A stretch of 64,000 nucleotides of DNA from Symbiodinium natans (taxonomy: Eukaryota; Sar; Dinophyceae; Suessiales; Symbiodiniaceae), in NCBI GenBank assembly GCA_905221605.1, contig CAJNDS010000569.1:220514-284513 (forward strand), read 5' to 3'. A program made the translations under genes and the position numbers. Below are positions 43,930 to 55,474 of this stretch, in pieces. Numbering within the stretch: position 1 is the stretch's first letter; each line of letters starts with the position of its first letter. Under the pieces are notes generated by a model that saw only the letters and a list, made by a program, of their open reading frames with translations, did not search any database and was not told the origin of the DNA.

Positions 43930-46900
43930 TCCAACTTTGTAGAATCTACTCTTAGCCGTCAGCTTTCAAGGCCTCGCATGTCACAATACAACCTCCGTTT
44001 CTTTGACCGGCCAAGAAAAGCAACATCCGTGGCTCCTTTCTGACTACTGCTTGCGTCCATTACCGAGCTTTTGCTTGAGAAAGCGGCGTCCAAATCCTCG
44101 TATTAAAATTTGGACACAGCACGTGCATGAATAAATGCCAAGCACACAAATCTCCCACGAATGTGCTACACTGAACCTTGCACCCCCCCGACCCGAACCC
44201 AACAGCCATTTCCTTCAAAAAAGACGCAGAGTAAACCCCTTTTCACGAATCGTTCACATCAGCGAGGGCCACCTGCGACACACCAACACCGCCCAGGCCC
44301 AAGACCCTCGCATCCCGAGCTGCTTTGACCAGGACGGCAAACCGCCAGGAGGCGCTCAAGTCCTTCATCATGGGATTTCTTGGAGCGCAAAGATTAACAC
44401 CAAGCCAAGCGATCGAAGCTGTGGCGTTCTTCGGTGGCTTGGTGTTATGCCCCAAACCTACAGAGCCGCATCCCATCCATCTGGACCATGAGGGGGCAAT
44501 AAGTCTCTGCAGTCCACACCCACTCCTTTGCCGGGATCGTAAGCACAGGTTCTGTGACCATCCTGGGCCGCTCCCCAGGCCTCCCTCGGAGTACGGGGCT
44601 TCTCGCAGCCATGACTGCCCCAGAATGTTCGCAGCCTGCGAGAGGCGTGGAGCCCCTTCATCGGATCCGAAGGATCGTACAGCCTCCCTAGCCTCCTTCG
44701 AGATTGGCTTCCACTGTAGCCAAAGAATTTCACATCGTTTATCGCGGCACTGCTGGTAGACCACTCGCTGAAGCTTGGGAGACGCAGTACCGAGCCCAAA
44801 TTTGAATGTGGCTTTACCGTAAGTTTGCTGAAGAACCTGCCCTAGCCCTAGCTGTGGTGGCTGGGCAAGCTCCGTTACGTTTTTCTACAAAACAAGAACG
44901 TACTGCAAATTCGGGAGCAGGCTTCGTCCACTAGGCCTGCCGATTTTGGCTTGGGCATTGCAAGCTGCAGCTCGGATGGGGGGGGGGGGGGGGGTTCCCA
45001 CATCCTGCACTGGGCCGCTCCTGCATTGACTGGCCCCTGTCTGTTGCCACCAATTTCGAAGGATGTTTCAAAAATGAAAAGCTTCTCGCCACTTGGTTCA
45101 TCGGCGGACATACTAAAGCAATATAGCTGTGTACTGAAACAAAGCCAGATCACAACGTGACCTTATATCTCTCTTGACATTCTTCCCCGCATCTTCCTTG
45201 CTTCTCGTCCTTCCTTCCACAGCCCTTAAACCCCCGAAGGGGATCTCCCGAGGCGTGCGCTATTGTCCAGTTTGTGGTGAATGACCAGGAACGGATTTGC
45301 TTCCAAACCAAGACACACTACATGATCATAGCAAATACATGTGCGCCCTCCTGTGTGTTTGGTAAGTATACAGTAAAAACGGCCCCGTTTGGGACAACAT
45401 GGCGAGGCGAGGCGAAAACATGCATTGCTTCTCGCTTCGCCAGCTCCTTCGCTCTCTCTCTTTCCCTCTTCTGGCTTTTCCTTCTTGGGGCATGGCCGCG
45501 AACCTTTCTCTCTCTTGTCCTTCTTTTCCTTTTTTTCTTTCTTTCTTTGGGGCAGGAGGGCACCGGGCCCTTTGCGCAGGTCGCGCGCCCCAGCCAGTGG
45601 TGGATCGACTTCACGCATTACTTGTGGAACAGGCAGTGAGGCAGAATGCTCGAACGGCATCCCCCAAGTAGACGGTACGCTGACACCCCCCAATACCGCC
45701 TCGCTGCATGTTTTCCTGTGAAACTGAGGCTCAGGCCCGCTCCACCAGCAAGAAGACACCCCCAAATTACGTAACCTCACACCCCCCTGCCCTTAAGCCT
45801 CGTTTTGTGAACCACCCTCATCCTCTTCGACCGAGCCCTCTCACTCCCGAACAAATCCTACCTAGGCACTCCTGCATTGCCTTCCAGTCCTGACCCCTGA
45901 AACCGGGCGGATTTCCTCTGTGTGTGACCGTGGTCCGTGTCCTTCAAATCACGACTATTCGTACGTAACAAGGATCCCCCCTAGGCGGTTTCTGCGGCGG
46001 TTGCTGCGCTGACCGCTTGATCTGGCTGTCCACCCCAATAATTCCCCAACCTTGCCACTCCCGAACGAAACCCTAGGCCTCATCTTCTTCTTCTTCTTCT
46101 TTCTTTCTTCTCTTTCTCTTCGTCTCTCTTCTTCTCTTTCTTCTTCTTCTTCTTCTTCTTCTCTTCTCTACGGGCATGAGGGGCCCGAAGGAACCCCCCG
46201 CGCGCGCACGAGGCGCTCCCAGGCCGCACTCGGTTATGTCTTGTGTTGAAAAATGCACCCCATTAGGGCCTATCTCTCTCTCTCTCTCTCTCCCCTTCTC
46301 TTCCTCTATTTCTGCTGAGCAAAGCGGGAGGCTTCCGCCCACTCTCCCGTGCCTTGGACGCTTAACGTATGACGGGAGGGGGGTCGGAACATTTGGCTGG
46401 GAGAGGGGCGTGGGGAGGCGTGGACCATGCATGGCACGACGTGCCTTCCGCACCCTCCGCGCCGTCCGCGGCCCCCAGGATGCATCATGAGGTGCTGGGC
46501 CACGTTGCGTCTATTCTGCGGGTGGTTCCTTTGTCAGCGATCTGTTTACAAGGCACGCACGTGCAGCATAGCCGCTACAGTAAGTCCTCCCCTCCCGCCC
46601 CGCGTCCGTCTGCCGCAGTCTGTGTATACTTCCACACGAGTTTCCGCGAACGACCGCCTATTCAGAGCTGTTGGTAAGCAAGCTCACTCCCTGTCCCCAC
46701 TCCCTTCAACATCACATCCTCTCTCAACATCTAATATCTGTTCTTTTTCTCCTTCTTTTATTCTTCTTCTCAGAGGGCATGGGAGAAGAATCCCCAACAC
46801 AGCGCTCGCTCGCTCTTTCTCTTCTTTTCTGCACTTAGGAGTCCTAACTCTCTCTCGCTTTCTCTCTTTGTCTGTCTGTCTCTGTCTCGCTTCATGGTGC

Positions 46901-47109
46901 CTCATGACTGCAGTGATGGATCATGCGCAGCATATGCCTGGCAGCGAGACCCTTTTTTGTGGGTGTCCTAATGTCTGGCTTTGGCCAGTCACGCAAGAGT
47001 CCTGCTGGCCGGGCAAGCAGACCTAAGGCTGTTCAGCCTGCAGCTGCCCTAAGCTGGGCCAGGCGTGCACCTTCATGCATACCATGCCAGGGATCTGCGG
47101 AACTGCATC
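43930..47109. other. Repeat-rich gap, no confident gene
   Basis: A minus-strand ATG reading near 45110 (MSADEPSGEKLFIFETSFEI) is coding-like but unsupported. G-run at 44979-44994. Pyrimidine-rich tracts at 45440-45550, 46085-46165 (CTT)n and 46270-46300 (CT)n create false basic open frames on the minus strand. Pyrimidine-rich sequence also at 46735-46890. Confidence 0.4.
46085..46165. repeat. (CTT)n / pyrimidine microsatellite
   Basis: CTTCTTCTT and CTCTTTCTT mixed repeat of about 80 bases. Confidence 0.9.
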
Positions 47110-48260
47110 TCAGAACTGGATCAGGTATTCAGGAAGCATCTGGTCGTCGCACTCCACCATGAGTTCATCCACCCCGCTCTTCTTAATAACGTTTCGCGAG
47201 TGGTATCCTGGAGGGAGCGACTGCGACCTTGCATGCAGATCTTTGGACAAAAGGAGACCCGGACACACGCATGTCCTCTCAGCAGACAAGTGTGAACTCA
47301 GCTACCGGCGTCGGCAAGGAGGCCTGTTGAGAGGCCCCAGCCTAGCAGCAAAACAGCAGGCGTTGAGCCGAACTATGATACAACACAAGTATCAGATGTT
47401 GCTCCTCGCCATCAGTTCGTGTGGTGCAAACACCGACTCGTTCACACACTCTCCTTGTTCTGCACCATTTGCAACAACCTACAACCTCAAACTCATCGAG
47501 GCCTCTCGCCGCTTTGCATGAACCGAAAACTATCTGAGGTCCCCGGTGTCGAGTAGTATTCCATGGTATCCCCACACCACACCCAAACCTTAAAAGCCGC
47601 GCCTTTTGAGCGCACATGGATGCTTGCAATAGGCACACTATTCGGCATGTAAACAGCACCTTGCTGGATCCTTCAGAAGTCCTATGTGCACAGTGCAGCC
47701 CTTGAAGAAGAAACCTTCTGTCTTGAGGCCTACCAACTTCGTTTCCGCCACATCTAAAGGCATTTCAATGTTGTCATGGGCTCCCCAGTATCTCAGGACG
47801 CGGCTGCCACTTTACATATGAGGACGACGTTCCCATAGCCCAGGGCAGTGGAGCACACAGAGGTAGAGTAGTGCCCAGCGCCAAAGGCTCCCCTGGCAGA
47901 GAGTGGTGATTGGGTGGACCACTGGTGGACCTCAAGCACCGGAAGCCTGCCTATTGCCGGTGCACTTGCCCAGATGGGAGATGTCAAAGCCATTGCGCAT
48001 AATGCAACAGGCAGAGCAGCCTGCGACGTCCGGGTCTTATCAACTCCGCTGCGAGATTTGATGAAGCCCTGCCTGATTGTGTGCACGGCCGGCCCGAGAA
48101 TGAACTGCTGCATAGCTGTCCTGGGCCCCAGACTGGAGTTGGGGCAACACTTCCCCCGTTCGGCAACCCACAGATAAAGGATGCGTGACCCAGCCCGGCG
48201 AGAGTCGAGTGCCGTGCAGCATCTGCCTCTGGTTTCCCAGGCTGTCGATCGCTCCCGCCT
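47110..48260 (-). CDS. PARP-type ADP-ribosyltransferase catalytic domain, four exons
   Basis: Four short minus-strand exons give the PARP catalytic fold in order. Exon about 48205-48260: SLGNQRQMLHGTRLS (catalytic His). Exon 48025-48104: AVHTIRQGFIKSRSG. Exon 47811-47892: GAFGAGHYSTSVCSTALGYG then NVVLICK (catalytic Tyr in GHY). Exon 47110-47220: LPPGYHSRNVIKKSG then DELMVECDDQMLPEYLIQF and TGA (catalytic Glu in DEL; PEYLI is the family's C-terminal strand). The pattern resembles tankyrase/PARP14 types (PPGHHS...EYVIY...PEYLI). The intron 47893-48024 fits GC-AG in frame; others are approximate. One aromatic residue usually found before HG (LFHG or LWHG) is missing. The enzyme transfers ADP-ribose from NAD+ to targets. 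N-terminal exons are unknown; an Asp-rich segment lies upstream at 48.6-48.9 kb. Confidence 0.7.
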
Positions 48261-48609
48261 CTGTGATCTTGCCGATGCGCCGACATCTCCTGTCGCAGCA
48301 GGCCGGGCGCATGGATTGCTGAGAGATTCCGCTCTCAGACGGTTGAGAGGGCCATGCTTGTGGCATGCATCAAGAAACCGTTCTCATCCACATGTCTGCT
48401 TTGCAGGGCATGCCCAGCAAACAGCCGCCCTGCATACATAAAATACTTTCTCACATGTCAGAAGCTGCCTGCGGTGAATCGCCCAAAGGTCTTTGCTGCC
48501 TTCACCGGAACTACTCCTTCCTGCATGCAATGATGGCTACATTCTTCCATGTGATGCCACTCAAAGTGTTGCAGCATGCAAGCTGGAAGCACATCTCAGA
48601 AAGCAGGGT

Positions 48610-48860
48610 CGTCACAGTCGTACTCATCATCTTGTATCGTCGACGCCGTTGTCATCACCATCATCGTCATCGGCATCATCATCTTTTTCCTTCGCAATGA
48701 GGGTCGTCCCTCCGCTACCGTGCGCTACAGTGTGGGCTCAACTTGCGCACCGGCCGATTACACGGCTCAGCACGCAATCATCATCGTCGTCATCACCATC
48801 ACCATCATCATCAGCAGGACCATCATCCTCGTCATCGCTTGACTGTAGGTTCCCACTCCC
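48610..48860 (-). repeat. (GAT)n triplet repeat, possible Asp-rich coding segment
   Basis: Two GAT/GAC clusters (about 48640-48690 and 48775-48840). On the minus strand they read as runs such as SSDDEDDGPADDDGDGDDDD and DDADDDDGDDNGVDD. They could be acidic exons upstream of the PARP exons, or simply microsatellite. No splice model proven. Confidence 0.5.
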
Positions 48861-49639
48861 AATGCCAAAGCCTTTCAGTCCGCGAGCTCTGGGCGCAACA
48901 GGCCATTCATGGCTTCTTTTCTGCGTTTTGTTTTTCAGTGGCATGAGTGGCAAGAGGGTCAGATCCCTGGCCTGTTGAACCGCCCGATCATCTCCGAAGA
49001 AGCCTGAGTACCATGAGCGGCACTTGCATTACTGAAGTGCAAGTCCTCTCCTTGCATTCCCCTAGCGGAGCTTTCAACTGTTCCTACGTTGAGACTAAAG
49101 CGAGTTGGATCCGGCCGGACAATCTCGCCTAGGCGCCTACGCGTAATGACGCATTTCAGGGCCCGCAAACGCCGAGACGCGTCCGAAACATCGCACTCTT
49201 AGCATGCTTGTTCGCCTCTTGGCTGGTAGCAAAGTCGCTCTCCCGCCTAGGTCCTGCGCTTCTGGGTGTTTTGCGAGGCTTGCAGCATTCCGTATCGCTA
49301 CAACGTGGCAGGGACACGCTTTCCTTCGATGAAAACTTCGCGCAGAATGCAAACCCGGACCCGGTCGACGAGCTTTTGAAATCTCGTTTGTGGAAACTCC
49401 TGAACTTCTGAACATTACAGCCGCCCCGGATACCCTACGGGAGAAGCACCCGGAGCTCAAAACCGTGAGGTCTGATCTTTCCAGCAGTCCCATGTCCCAC
49501 CAAACCGCCTGAACTGCCTGCTTGTTGAAGGTGTTCAAGCACTCGGAGCATATAGAGGACTAAAAGACTAAAAGATACCGAAGACAACGCCGGAGAGGCA
49601 TGAATCTTGTAGATCGCGTGTGGGGACAAGGCAGGTCCC
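48861..49639. other. No gene recognised
   Basis: Open frames without motif or splice support. Confidence 0.35.
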
Positions 49640-49735
49640 CGCGCTTCGTCGGGACTCCAGTTCTGAGTCAGCTGCCTTGCCAGGGTTGGAGATTGACACG
49701 GAGTACCACGGCGACTGGGATAGCAGCTCTGAGTT
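49640..49735 (-). CDS. Possible internal exon, unknown protein
   Basis: After an AGTCGGTCAG acceptor the minus strand reads NSELLSQSPWYSVSISNPGK then AADSELESRRSAG with coding-like composition. The donor end is uncertain. No domain recognised. Confidence 0.3.
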
Positions 49736-50608
49736 CTGACCGACTACTGGTGTTTCGAAGAGGAAGCTGCAGCAAGTTTCTGCAGTCTGTCGCAGGATCA
49801 AGATTATCCAAGCTTAGGAACGCTGCTTGAGCAGAAACAACCTTGTGCCCCCCTGACTCTCTTAGACTCCCAAGAAACAAAAAGTCTTCGTCTGTCAGAC
49901 TCTACGTCGTAAGCCACTCTGCACCTTTCAACAGACGAGTTAAGGAACAATGTAGCATGTCCTCCCCTCCCCCCTCGGAATCTAGGTCAGGACCAAACAG
50001 GAGCAACTTAGCATCCAGCGACTTGATGGTGTTCCACCTAAGATGAGGGGGCAACAGCAAACCTGGAAGGGCTGGGGCCGTCAGGCTTAAACAGGTGAGC
50101 TATGTGACTTCGAAGGACATCGGAAGTACATAGACCCCACGAGACTGCTCACAGGGACAGCGTAACAACTCATGATGTACATCACCACGCTTTGAGATGC
50201 TATAAGGAAGATTTATGATTCCTCCAGTTCTGACATGTGTTGGCTGCAGATGCCGGCAGGGGAAGGCGTTGCAGGGATCATCCAAGAATCGCTGCAACAG
50301 AGATCGTCTGAAGGCAGGAGACGCCAGCTTAAGTCGCCGAGTGTGGGGAACAACAAGTGATTGTCAAGAAAACACAGATGCCAGCCAGCTGACGTATATA
50401 CATCCTCCCCTCGCTCACTCTACATAGGTCTCAAGAAGCCGAAATCCCAGCAAATATCGCAGACCTGCCAACTAACATCCTGACCTGGCCGGATAGACAA
50501 CTGGCTTGAAGAAGTCAAAACACTGGGGAGCCATTTCGAAATACCTCAAGGTCCCGAGCTCAAGATTCAAGATAAGTCCCACTGACATCTGCTGGCAGCC
50601 TGCTCCTT
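49736..50608. other. No gene recognised
   Basis: Nothing supportable on either strand. Confidence 0.35.
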
Positions 50609-52480
50609 TCAACAAAGCGGCTCCTCCTCCGAGGCGGGGCTGCAGAAGGCTTCGGAGCTGGATGGCTGCTCCCGGCAGCCCTTCGAGCAGAAGCCGCCGA
50701 AGTCCTGGCTGCCCACCTTCGGGAGTCGTGTTTTTTTGAGCACACTGGCTCTTCTGGCAACAGTCAGTTGCAGTCAGTTCCTACTTCTGAGGGAGGCCGA
50801 GGGTTCTGTGAAAATTCGAGGAGCGTAACTTCGTTAAGTCAAGTAAGCTCCGCACCTGTCGGCCACACTGCGGTCTGACACACGGAGTCCGTGGGCCTGC
50901 GCACGCCCCGCACACTTGCACATGCCAAGAAGCCGCCTGTTTTCGATGACAACCCGACCGTCGGCCTGCAATCTCTGCGCTGGACACCATCCCAGCTTTC
51001 TTGCTGGCTACTTCCAAGACCTTTGCAAAAGTTAAAAGGCAAAAGGCGGTCTTTGCCATCTTCAACTGCAAGCGGTATGCAATGACAGCTCTGGTCACAC
51101 CCAACTTTGCAAGAGCCAAGCGGCTTCAAGGAGATGTTGCAAAGTACTTCCCTCGAGGTCGCCCGGCTGCTTGTTGTTCACGTTGAAGCAACGGCGCCCT
51201 GTCTCCTGCGTGTTCTCCTGCGTGTCAGGTAAGCAGCACCATGTGCACAGAGCGTTTCTTCACTTCAAAAACGTCCGCCTCAGCGCTGTGGAACGCCTCG
51301 TGCCATGTGGCCTGGTCAAAAAACCTTGCCCACACTCTTTCTTCCGTGAATGCATTCATCCGAGATCCCGGCCATGGTGTGCTCCCATGATTCCGCTCGG
51401 CTGATGCATTCAAAGCCGCACGTTGCGCAAGTCATCGGCAGGAAGCGGTGGTCTTTTGCTCCATCGCCGGGCCGGTAGAAACCTTCGTGTCCGGTCGCCT
51501 GTTCTCAAACAAGGGGCTCAAAATTGCTGCAAGTCTGTGAAAGACACACCAAGCAACTAGACCGGCTCTGCGGATTTGCAGCCTTGGTATGCACCCAGGA
51601 CTCGGAGCGATTTCTGCAGGGAAAGCCACAGCTGGCACAAAGCAGCTGAAAGCCGCAGCCGCGCTCGCCATCCTTCTTGTGGTCATGAGGCCGAAGATGC
51701 CCAGCTGCCTGCGTCACGCCACAGACCAGACCATGTAAGGCACGGGAAGGGATGTGAAGGCCGTAAAGAATATATCTTGGGTCCTTGCAGGGGAGAAGGG
51801 GTCCACAAAGAATACAGCGAGCATGACTTCCTGTGCTTGGAGGACCCCACAGAATCACGTGGAGACTTTGCCGGTGCATACTACACATATATCCTCACCA
51901 TGATGCTGTTGGCTCTTCGGAACTCTACTGTAGCAGTTTGTACAGCCGCAGCTGGATACACATGACTATACATCTATCAACTGATGTCAACGGTCTTTGC
52001 CTTTGCCCGTTCGAGTCAAGCTAACGGTCACGGAGCCATAATTCCGCAATGAAACGGATGCTGCCTTAGCCCAAGAAGAACAGACATGGCCTGCATGCGA
52101 TTTGAGGACCCTGTGCGATGGGCGCTCACCATGGCAGCAAGCACAGGGAGGATTCGCTTGACTAGCCAAACAGGCTTCTCCCTGTCTGCAACTTTCCAGC
52201 TGGAGCCTCCCCTTGGCAAATTCTCCGCACTTGGCTGAAGCGCTGCACTCGGTACACGAGCAGTGAGCAGAAAAGCGCCCATACTGGGGGGGTTAGGAGT
52301 GCAAAACTTCCACGTGCATCCGGCGCAATCCACGTCCTTACAGGGATCGCACGCTTGGTCCTGCCGATGTCTCTGCGCTGTAAATGCACACTCATTCGCG
52401 CATGCCAAGCAGCGCATGTAATACAAATAGCCTAGTGCGTTAATTCGGCTCACTGCTGACACGTCAGCCCTGAAAACCAC
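50609..52480 (-). CDS. Candidate Cys-rich (zinc-binding?) multi-exon gene
   Basis: Minus-strand segments share clustered cysteines. At about 52330-52420: RCLACANECAF and ACDPCKDVDCAGCTWKFC. At about 51540-51830: RCILCGPLLPC, CGFQLLCASCGFPC and SSCLVCLSQTC. The apparent last exon, 50609-50716, follows a CCCGAAG acceptor and reads DFGGFCSKGCREQPSSSEAF then ASEEEPLC and TGA. Repeated C-x2-C and C-x3-C spacings suggest zinc sites. I cannot prove that these pieces form one transcript, and no named finger family fits. Treat as a locus, not a finished model. Confidence 0.35.
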
Positions 52481-52504
52481 ACTTATGGCTTTCCTTCGTC
52501 TGCG

Positions 52505-52575
52505 AGCATGCTACACCCCACGTTGGGCTGGCCCGGCTGCCGAGGTGGTGTGCGCGCAAGCGTTTACACTTTTCA
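52505..52575 (+). repeat. Dispersed repeat, copy 3 (truncated)
   Basis: GGCCCGGCTGCCGAGG then GCGCGCAAGCGTTTACA matches the 3' part of copies 1 and 2. The 5' C-tract part is missing, and the terminal AATTAA is changed to CTTTTC. Confidence 0.7.
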
Positions 52576-53149
52576 GCCTCGCTTTCTCAATTCCTATTAA
52601 TTCAAGCATACGGGCACTCATGGTAAGAAAACTGATCAAACATTGCAGGGCAGTACTCTCAGGACCACTCCCTGAACAGTTTGCCTGTGGTACCTTTGCT
52701 TTCGCCTTCTAGCGTCCGGATGCTGGCACCCGACTTCCTTCCTCCAGCAACACAGACGGGGTTCTGCTTCAGGTACATCGTCTGGGAATGGCAGCACAAC
52801 AATGTGGCCGGCGTGAGCCTTCATACATGCAACATATACGTCTGTAGTGTACATGTGCTCTTCGTGGGCACGTCAAAGCTGCATACTGTTTACGGGTCAG
52901 TGGTTCCAGAAGGAAGATGTGACAGCATTTTGTCCTTAGCACATCTCGTTGGCTGCAGCCGATATTCACCAATGTTCGGAGGGCCAGTCTTGCGAAGAGT
53001 CTTGCTGACCGGAGGCTTGGCGATGCGCTCTCCACAGGTCGATCTGTACATGTGCAGAAAAAAACTCCCAATGCGCCATTTGTCCGGCAGCCCGGCAGAC
53101 TTCAAAGAATTCTACGTAAATTGACTGCTGCCGAGCATGAATGATGAGG

Positions 53150-53171
53150 CCTAAACCCTATAAACCCTACA
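53150..53171 (-). repeat. Short interstitial telomere-type repeat
   Basis: CCTAAACCCTATAAACCCTA: about three degenerate units. Confidence 0.7.
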
Positions 53172-53289
53172 CTTTACTTGTTGTGCCAGTTGCTTGGAGG
53201 CTCATTGACGTGTGAACTTGTCGAGGAGCGCCTGAACAAAGGCTTAACTGATTCAGTTCAAGATAGCTCAAGTCTGGAGATGAATGTGC

Positions 53290-53760
53290 TCACATGTGCT
53301 CAAGCTCCACCCGCTGGACCTCGCACGGCCCCTGCTTCACACCCAATTCCTTCAACTTCTCCCTCGTCATGAAGAACTGAAGCGATTTTCCGGTGATGTC
53401 CTCCTCCAGAAAGATGTCGGCAGTCCTGCAAATGGCGCAGCAAGTATATCACAAAAGTCGCCTCTCGGCCTTGCGCGTCCATCATTGACTCCCCCAACCC
53501 CCCTTCCCACTCTTCCAGCCTTGCTCGTGACAGTTCCCCCTCTATAGAGGCCGACGGGTATTCTCACGACTCGCATTCTACCACAAGTCATTGGTAGTTG
53601 CATGATCCAGAAGAATTCATTCCTACAAGCTCTCCCGCCTGCGGGATCCTGTCACCTCCATCACCCATGCCGCGGTCTCTTCGGGCGTTCCAAGCTCATG
53701 GGCCAAGCTTTCGGAAGAGACTGCTGGCTTCAGTGCCTCTCCACGTTCACCACGCGAAGC
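53290..53760 (-). CDS. SAM-domain protein 3, last two exons
   Basis: Exon 53639-53760 (after an ACTCAG acceptor) ends TPEETAAWVMEVTGSRR. A GC donor and a TTTGCAG acceptor (intron 53426-53638, 213 nt) join it in frame to exon 53290-53425, which reads ADIFLEEDITGKSLQFFMTR then EKLKELGVKQGPCEV and ends at TGA 53290. Together these form a SAM domain: WxxEExAxW helix, DITGKSL, and LKELGV. The intron position matches that of the first SAM intron in the 3-kb gene. The usual first Trp of the domain appears replaced (LGTPEE instead of WTPEE), a divergent feature. The second half is too short to be seen as a long open frame. 5' exons and start unknown. Confidence 0.7.
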
Positions 53761-55474
53761 CTGAGTACTTCTACAAGCAAATCTAAAAAGGTTAGCACAT
53801 TCAGTTTCCTTTTCGGGGCTGCATTCATCATTGACATGGGACGATCTAACAATGCTTGCCGGGCATGCTATTGTTATTTTCCTTGCTTCAACAGCGGAAG
53901 GCTGCACGAAGGAATCAAGCACTTCCCGTGTTGATCCAAGAACTATCCTTCCACTCTTATGGATCAACATAATTACAAGGACTTCCGCTAGTGGCTTGTT
54001 GTATGGCTGACTTGATGAATGCCTCCATGAGACATGTCATTCATGTCACTCATAGCTCGGCATGTTGAGACAAGCGGATGTAGCTCATGACATTTGTCGA
54101 GCTCCGCACGTTCTTGCATAGTTCAAGGGTGAGACAAGGCATAACCCAATTGACAAAATAGACTTGCCAATGAGCCAAGATTCTTCAATCGCTTTGATTT
54201 CACCCTCGTTGCTGACCGCTGCCTTCTCCTAACATTGCCAGAAGCCAGCAAGGGATGCAGATGCTGATGCTTCGTAGAAGAGGCGCCGCTAACTACAAGG
54301 AAGGCTCGACAACTGGAGTCGTGCGAAGAACTACATTGCAGGACTGCATGTTCCAAGTTCTGAGCCCTGCCTCCTGGACAGGTTGAGTGCGGCTTGTCGG
54401 AGCTTCTCTTGGCGGGGTCGCGACGGCCTGTCAGCTCCGGACAGGCAAGCAGAGATGGAAGGGGTTAGGAGGGACAGAAACCTCATGTCATCTTCCCCAC
54501 GCTCGTGCGCCCCTGAGGGGCCCGACCCAGGCCCAAGCGTGGACAGGCTATGACCGGTGTAGGGCTGTCCATTGTAATATGTGACACGCTTGCTGCAATG
54601 GGGTCCTCCTCGCAGTGCTCATGATGCTCGGCTCTTGTAATCCCTGCTGCTTTTAGAGAGAGCCGTCTTGGGAGCCAGGCGAAGGCTCTCCCCCACTTGG
54701 GGGAGGCCGAAGCCCATCACCAACCCTTGGAGCATCACAGCATATCACCGCGCCTACATCTCGTGCTGGGCACATACCTCAGTGCTTTTCTTGGCCAGGG
54801 TACCGGAAGCCCAAATGTTAGGGCGTGCCGTGCGTCATGAGATGTCAGGAGCATCATCGACTCGGGCCCGGAGCCCTCCGGAAGCGTCGGCCAACACCAT
54901 GGCTTGGCTCTGTAATACGGGGCAGCATGAGCATCGTTGGGGTGTGTTTGGCCGGGCCTCGTGGAAGTCTCAAGAGACATCAGCTACATTCATCTCGCCC
55001 GGGAGATGCGGATACTAAACCCCGAAAGGTTGGTCCAACATGGTCTAAGCCAAAGCACTCCCTCCGGTGTCTGTTCTTTGTGGCGCCATCCGACACATTG
55101 GCCTCGGATGCCCACTCCCTCCCTGAAAGCCGTGGCACAGAACGCAGGACGAGCCCACCTTATTCAACTGGGCCGCACAACCCAAAAATCACCTACATAA
55201 CCCAGAAAGGCGGGGGAAACCATGAGGGAGGGCGGGGGGAGGGGGCATACAGGGTGGGCCCTCGCCACCAGGGCTTTTCACCCCTGAACCGTGTTGACGC
55301 GCACGGGTCCCTGATGTGTGCCTTCTATTCTGTACAGTACTATGACATGCTGCGGTGGACATTGCATGCGGATCGATTACAGGGGAGGTACTACGCTTGC
55401 AAAAAAAAAAACTGCTGGGGCATAAACTTGCAGCGAGCTCTCTTTGGTGGAAGGAGGCATGGCATGGTAGCAGC
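53761..55474. other. No gene recognised
   Basis: 5' side of SAM gene 3, and 3' side of the coiled-coil-like gene. No exon supportable. An A-run lies at about 55400-55410. Confidence 0.35.

Larger units (their letters stand above)
52481..53289. other. Gap with dispersed repeat fragment and telomere-like tract
   Basis: No exon recognised. Holds dispersed repeat copy 3 and a short CCCTAAA tract just 3' of SAM gene 3. Confidence 0.4.

Noticed and set aside
44243-44799. Possible decayed pentatricopeptide or other repeat gene
   Set aside because: No 35-residue periodicity or PPR consensus could be traced in any frame.
45226-45780. 184-codon minus-strand open frame with Lys/Glu-rich centre
   Set aside because: The centre is a purine tract; no domain, no splice support.
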